Origin: Myxococcota bacterium
GTDB taxonomy: Bacteria; Myxococcota; Kuafuiibacteriia; Kuafuiibacteriales; Kuafuiibacteriaceae
DNA length: 34,939 nucleotides
NCBI GenBank assembly: GCA_028289325.1
Contig: JANQQN010000441.1
Coordinates: 1 to 34,939, forward strand
Direction of reading: 5' to 3'
Below are positions 33,340 to 34,939 of this stretch, piece by piece. The notes under the pieces were generated by a model. That model was not told the DNA's origin and ran no database searches. It saw nothing but the letters and a program-made list of their open reading frames with translations. Made by a program: the position numbers and the translations under genes. How positions within the stretch are numbered: position 1 is the stretch's first letter; each line of letters starts with the position of its first letter.

Positions 33340-34656
33340 TTGCAATTCGCAGAACTCGGGCTCAACCCCACGCTGCTCAACAACCTGCAGCGACAGGGTT
33401 ACACGAAGCCCACGCCTATTCAGGCCCGGTCCATCCCATCTCTCATCGCCGGACGTGACCTCCTCGGTCTCGCCCAAACCGGCACCGGAAAGACCGCCGC
33501 GTTCGCGTTGCCCATGCTGCACGCCCTCGCGAAGCGTCCCTTGCGGTCCACCAAACGCCGCGCGCCGCGCGCGCTGGTGCTCGCCCCGACCCGTGAGCTC
33601 GCGGGCCAGGTTCAGGCCAGCATCGAAGCCTACGGCCGAGGACTCGGACTCGACAGCGCGGTGATCTTCGGCGGCGTCGGTCAAGGGGCCCAGGTCGCCA
33701 AGCTCAAGGCCGGCATCGACATCCTCGTCGCGACCCCCGGCCGCCTGCTCGACCTGTTCAGCCAAGGACATCTCCGGCTGGACGCGGTCGAGATCCTGGT
33801 GCTCGACGAAGCCGACCGCATGCTCGACATGGGCTTCATCAAGCCGATTCGACAGATCGTGGAGAAGCTGTCCACCCGGCGACAGAGCCTCCTGTTCTCC
33901 GCAACGATGCCGCGAGCCATTCGTGGGCTGGCCCAGGAGCTGCTGGACGCCCCGGTGGAGGTGAGCGTCGCGCCCAAGGTCGCCACGACGCCGCTCGTCG
34001 ATCAGTACGTTTGCTTCGTCGATCAGAACGACAAGCCGAGCCTGCTCGCCCACGTCTTGGCCCAGCCCGACGCCGAGCGGGTCATCGTCTTTACCCGCAC
34101 CAAGCGTGGCGCGGATCGGGTGGCCAAAAAGATGAGTCGGGTGGATATCGAGGCGGCGGTCATTCATGGCAACAAGTCGCAAAACGCGCGGGTCCGGGCG
34201 CTCGACTCGTTCAAGAGCGGTCGGGTTCGGGTTCTCGTCGCGACCGACGTCGCGGCCCGAGGCATCGACGTCGATGGCGTCAGCCACGTCGTGAACTTCG
34301 ACCTGCCCAACGAGCCAGAGAGCTATGTCCACCGCATCGGCCGCACCGGGCGAGCCGGCGCGACGGGGCTCGCCCTTTCGTTCTGCGATGACAGCGAGCG
34401 ACCGTATCTGCAGGCGATCGAGCGTCTGGCGAAAAAGAAGCTGACCCGCCTCGACCTGCCCGCCGCCCTTGCCGAGACCCGCGCTCCGACCGACCGACCG
34501 ACCGCGAATCATGGGCCCATGAACAGCCCGCGCGCAGGTCGGACCCGACCGAACGCCCAACGACGAACCCGCGGTCACGGCCGTACAGCAACCGCGGCCG
34601 GAACCGGCGGCGGCCAACGCCGCCGTCGCGAGGCCGCGCTCACGAGTACGCGCTAA
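33340..34656 (+). CDS. rhlE: DEAD-box ATP-dependent RNA helicase, RhlE type
   Basis: The complete helicase core is present: F.ELGL.P.LL..L...GY..PTPIQ (Q motif), AQTGTGKT (Walker A), PTRELA, ATPGRLLD, DEAD, SAT, VIVFTRT, ATDVAARGIDV and HRIGRTGRAG. An Arg/Gly/Thr-rich tail of about 65 residues follows, as in RhlE proteins that bind RNA nonspecifically. It unwinds RNA in ribosome assembly and mRNA decay, often at low temperature. The frame is open to GTG 33196, but the preceding 48 residues look unlike the family; the TTG at 33340 gives the usual N-terminus (xFAELGL). Neither start has a strong ribosome-binding site, so the start is uncertain. The long upstream region (33068-33339) may be a regulated leader, as is known for cold-induced helicase mRNAs. 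Confidence 0.92.
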   Translation: MQFAELGLNPTLLNNLQRQGYTKPTPIQARSIPSLIAGRDLLGLAQTGTGKTAAFALPMLHALAKRPLRSTKRRAPRALVLAPTRELAGQVQASIEAYGRGLGLDSAVIFGGVGQGAQVAKLKAGIDILVATPGRLLDLFSQGHLRLDAVEILVLDEADRMLDMGFIKPIRQIVEKLSTRRQSLLFSATMPRAIRGLAQELLDAPVEVSVAPKVATTPLVDQYVCFVDQNDKPSLLAHVLAQPDAERVIVFTRTKRGADRVAKKMSRVDIEAAVIHGNKSQNARVRALDSFKSGRVRVLVATDVAARGIDVDGVSHVVNFDLPNEPESYVHRIGRTGRAGATGLALSFCDDSERPYLQAIERLAKKKLTRLDLPAALAETRAPTDRPTANHGPMNSPRAGRTRPNAQRRTRGHGRTATAAGTGGGQRRRREAALTSTR

Positions 34657-34698
34657 ACGACCTGGTCTTTACGGCGGCTATTGGCGATAGCGACCCCC

Positions 34699-34939
34699 AT
34701 GCGGATGTCGCCCGACGACCGAGCGTATCGCGAGGCGTTCATGATGGCCCTCGGCGCGGCCCTGCAGCGATGGGGCATTCCGGCCCATCGGCTCGAGGAC
34801 CGGATGACCGAGGTGGCCGAGCGGCTGGGCCTGGCGGCCCAGTTCTTCTCCACCCCGACCTCCCTCACCGCCGGCTTCGGCGATCTTGCGGATCAGCGCG
34901 TTCGCCTCATGCGGGTGGACCCCGGCGCGGTGGACCTGT
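34699..34939 (+). CDS. ThrE/YjjP-type exporter, 3'-truncated by window edge
   Basis: The first 80 residues are visible. They match the cytoplasmic N-terminal domain of the threonine/serine exporter family: ALGAALQRWGIPAHRLEDRM.EVAERLGL.AQFFSTPTSL...FGD..DQR..L.RV.PG.VDL. The membrane part lies beyond the window. Members export Thr/Ser (ThrE) or succinate (YjjPB). The ATG at 34699 is chosen; a TTG at 34681 is also in frame. It lies 42 bases after the helicase stop on the same strand and could be cotranscribed or use its own promoter. Confidence 0.8.
   Translation, partial: MRMSPDDRAYREAFMMALGAALQRWGIPAHRLEDRMTEVAERLGLAAQFFSTPTSLTAGFGDLADQRVRLMRVDPGAVDL

Overview
This window is high-GC, compact bacterial DNA that looks like Myxococcota (formerly Deltaproteobacteria) or a close relative. 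The retron reverse transcriptase has the layout I associate with myxobacterial Mx162-type enzymes. The surrounding genes are also typical of that group: a CHASE2 cyclase, a kinase-like membrane protein, patatins, giant HEAT/WD40 proteins and a CxxC-x17-CxxC zinc ribbon. Taxonomy and homology come from reading motifs, not from searches.

Region 1 (1-3.2 kb, + strand) holds a TPR protein that may be cut by the window edge, then a probable gatC and a clear gatA (tRNA-dependent amidotransferase, gatB absent), then a small exported protein with its own promoter. Region 2 (3.3-9.1 kb) is mixed housekeeping and envelope genes: a 2Fe-2S ferredoxin coupled to a membrane protein (-), a zinc-ribbon pseudokinase with one membrane helix (+), a small patatin (-), an exported protein (+) and a proline-rich tail-anchored protein (-). 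Region 3 (9.2-13.0 kb, -) is a translationally coupled three-gene operon: CHASE2 cyclase, SH3-like exported protein, M48 metallopeptidase lipoprotein. About 850 bases upstream of it contain no gene I can support.

Region 4 (13.9-32.6 kb) is the most interesting part. Apart from a 60-residue zinc-ribbon gene (+), everything lies on the minus strand. In transcription order it contains a 1778-residue fusion (two cyclic-nucleotide-binding-like domains, patatin, OmpA-like segment, WD40 propellers); a promoter-led, tightly coupled operon of a 912-residue helical protein, a 2268-residue WD40+HEAT protein with an acidic tail, and a 605-residue protein with a degenerate SWIM finger and a WGR-like domain; and then a complete retron. 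The retron has its own TTGACA-N17-TAGCTG promoter, a1/a2 pairing, a UAGC branch-point candidate, a very long msd hairpin and a 454-residue reverse transcriptase. The coupled operon is a candidate uncharacterised multiprotein system, and the neighbouring retron is a known class of anti-phage element, so this stretch may be a defence or conflict island.

Region 5 (32.7 kb to the end, +) has an ArsC/Spx-like thioredoxin-fold protein, probably translated from a leaderless mRNA, a RhlE-type DEAD-box RNA helicase, and the start of a ThrE/YjjP-type exporter that runs off the window.
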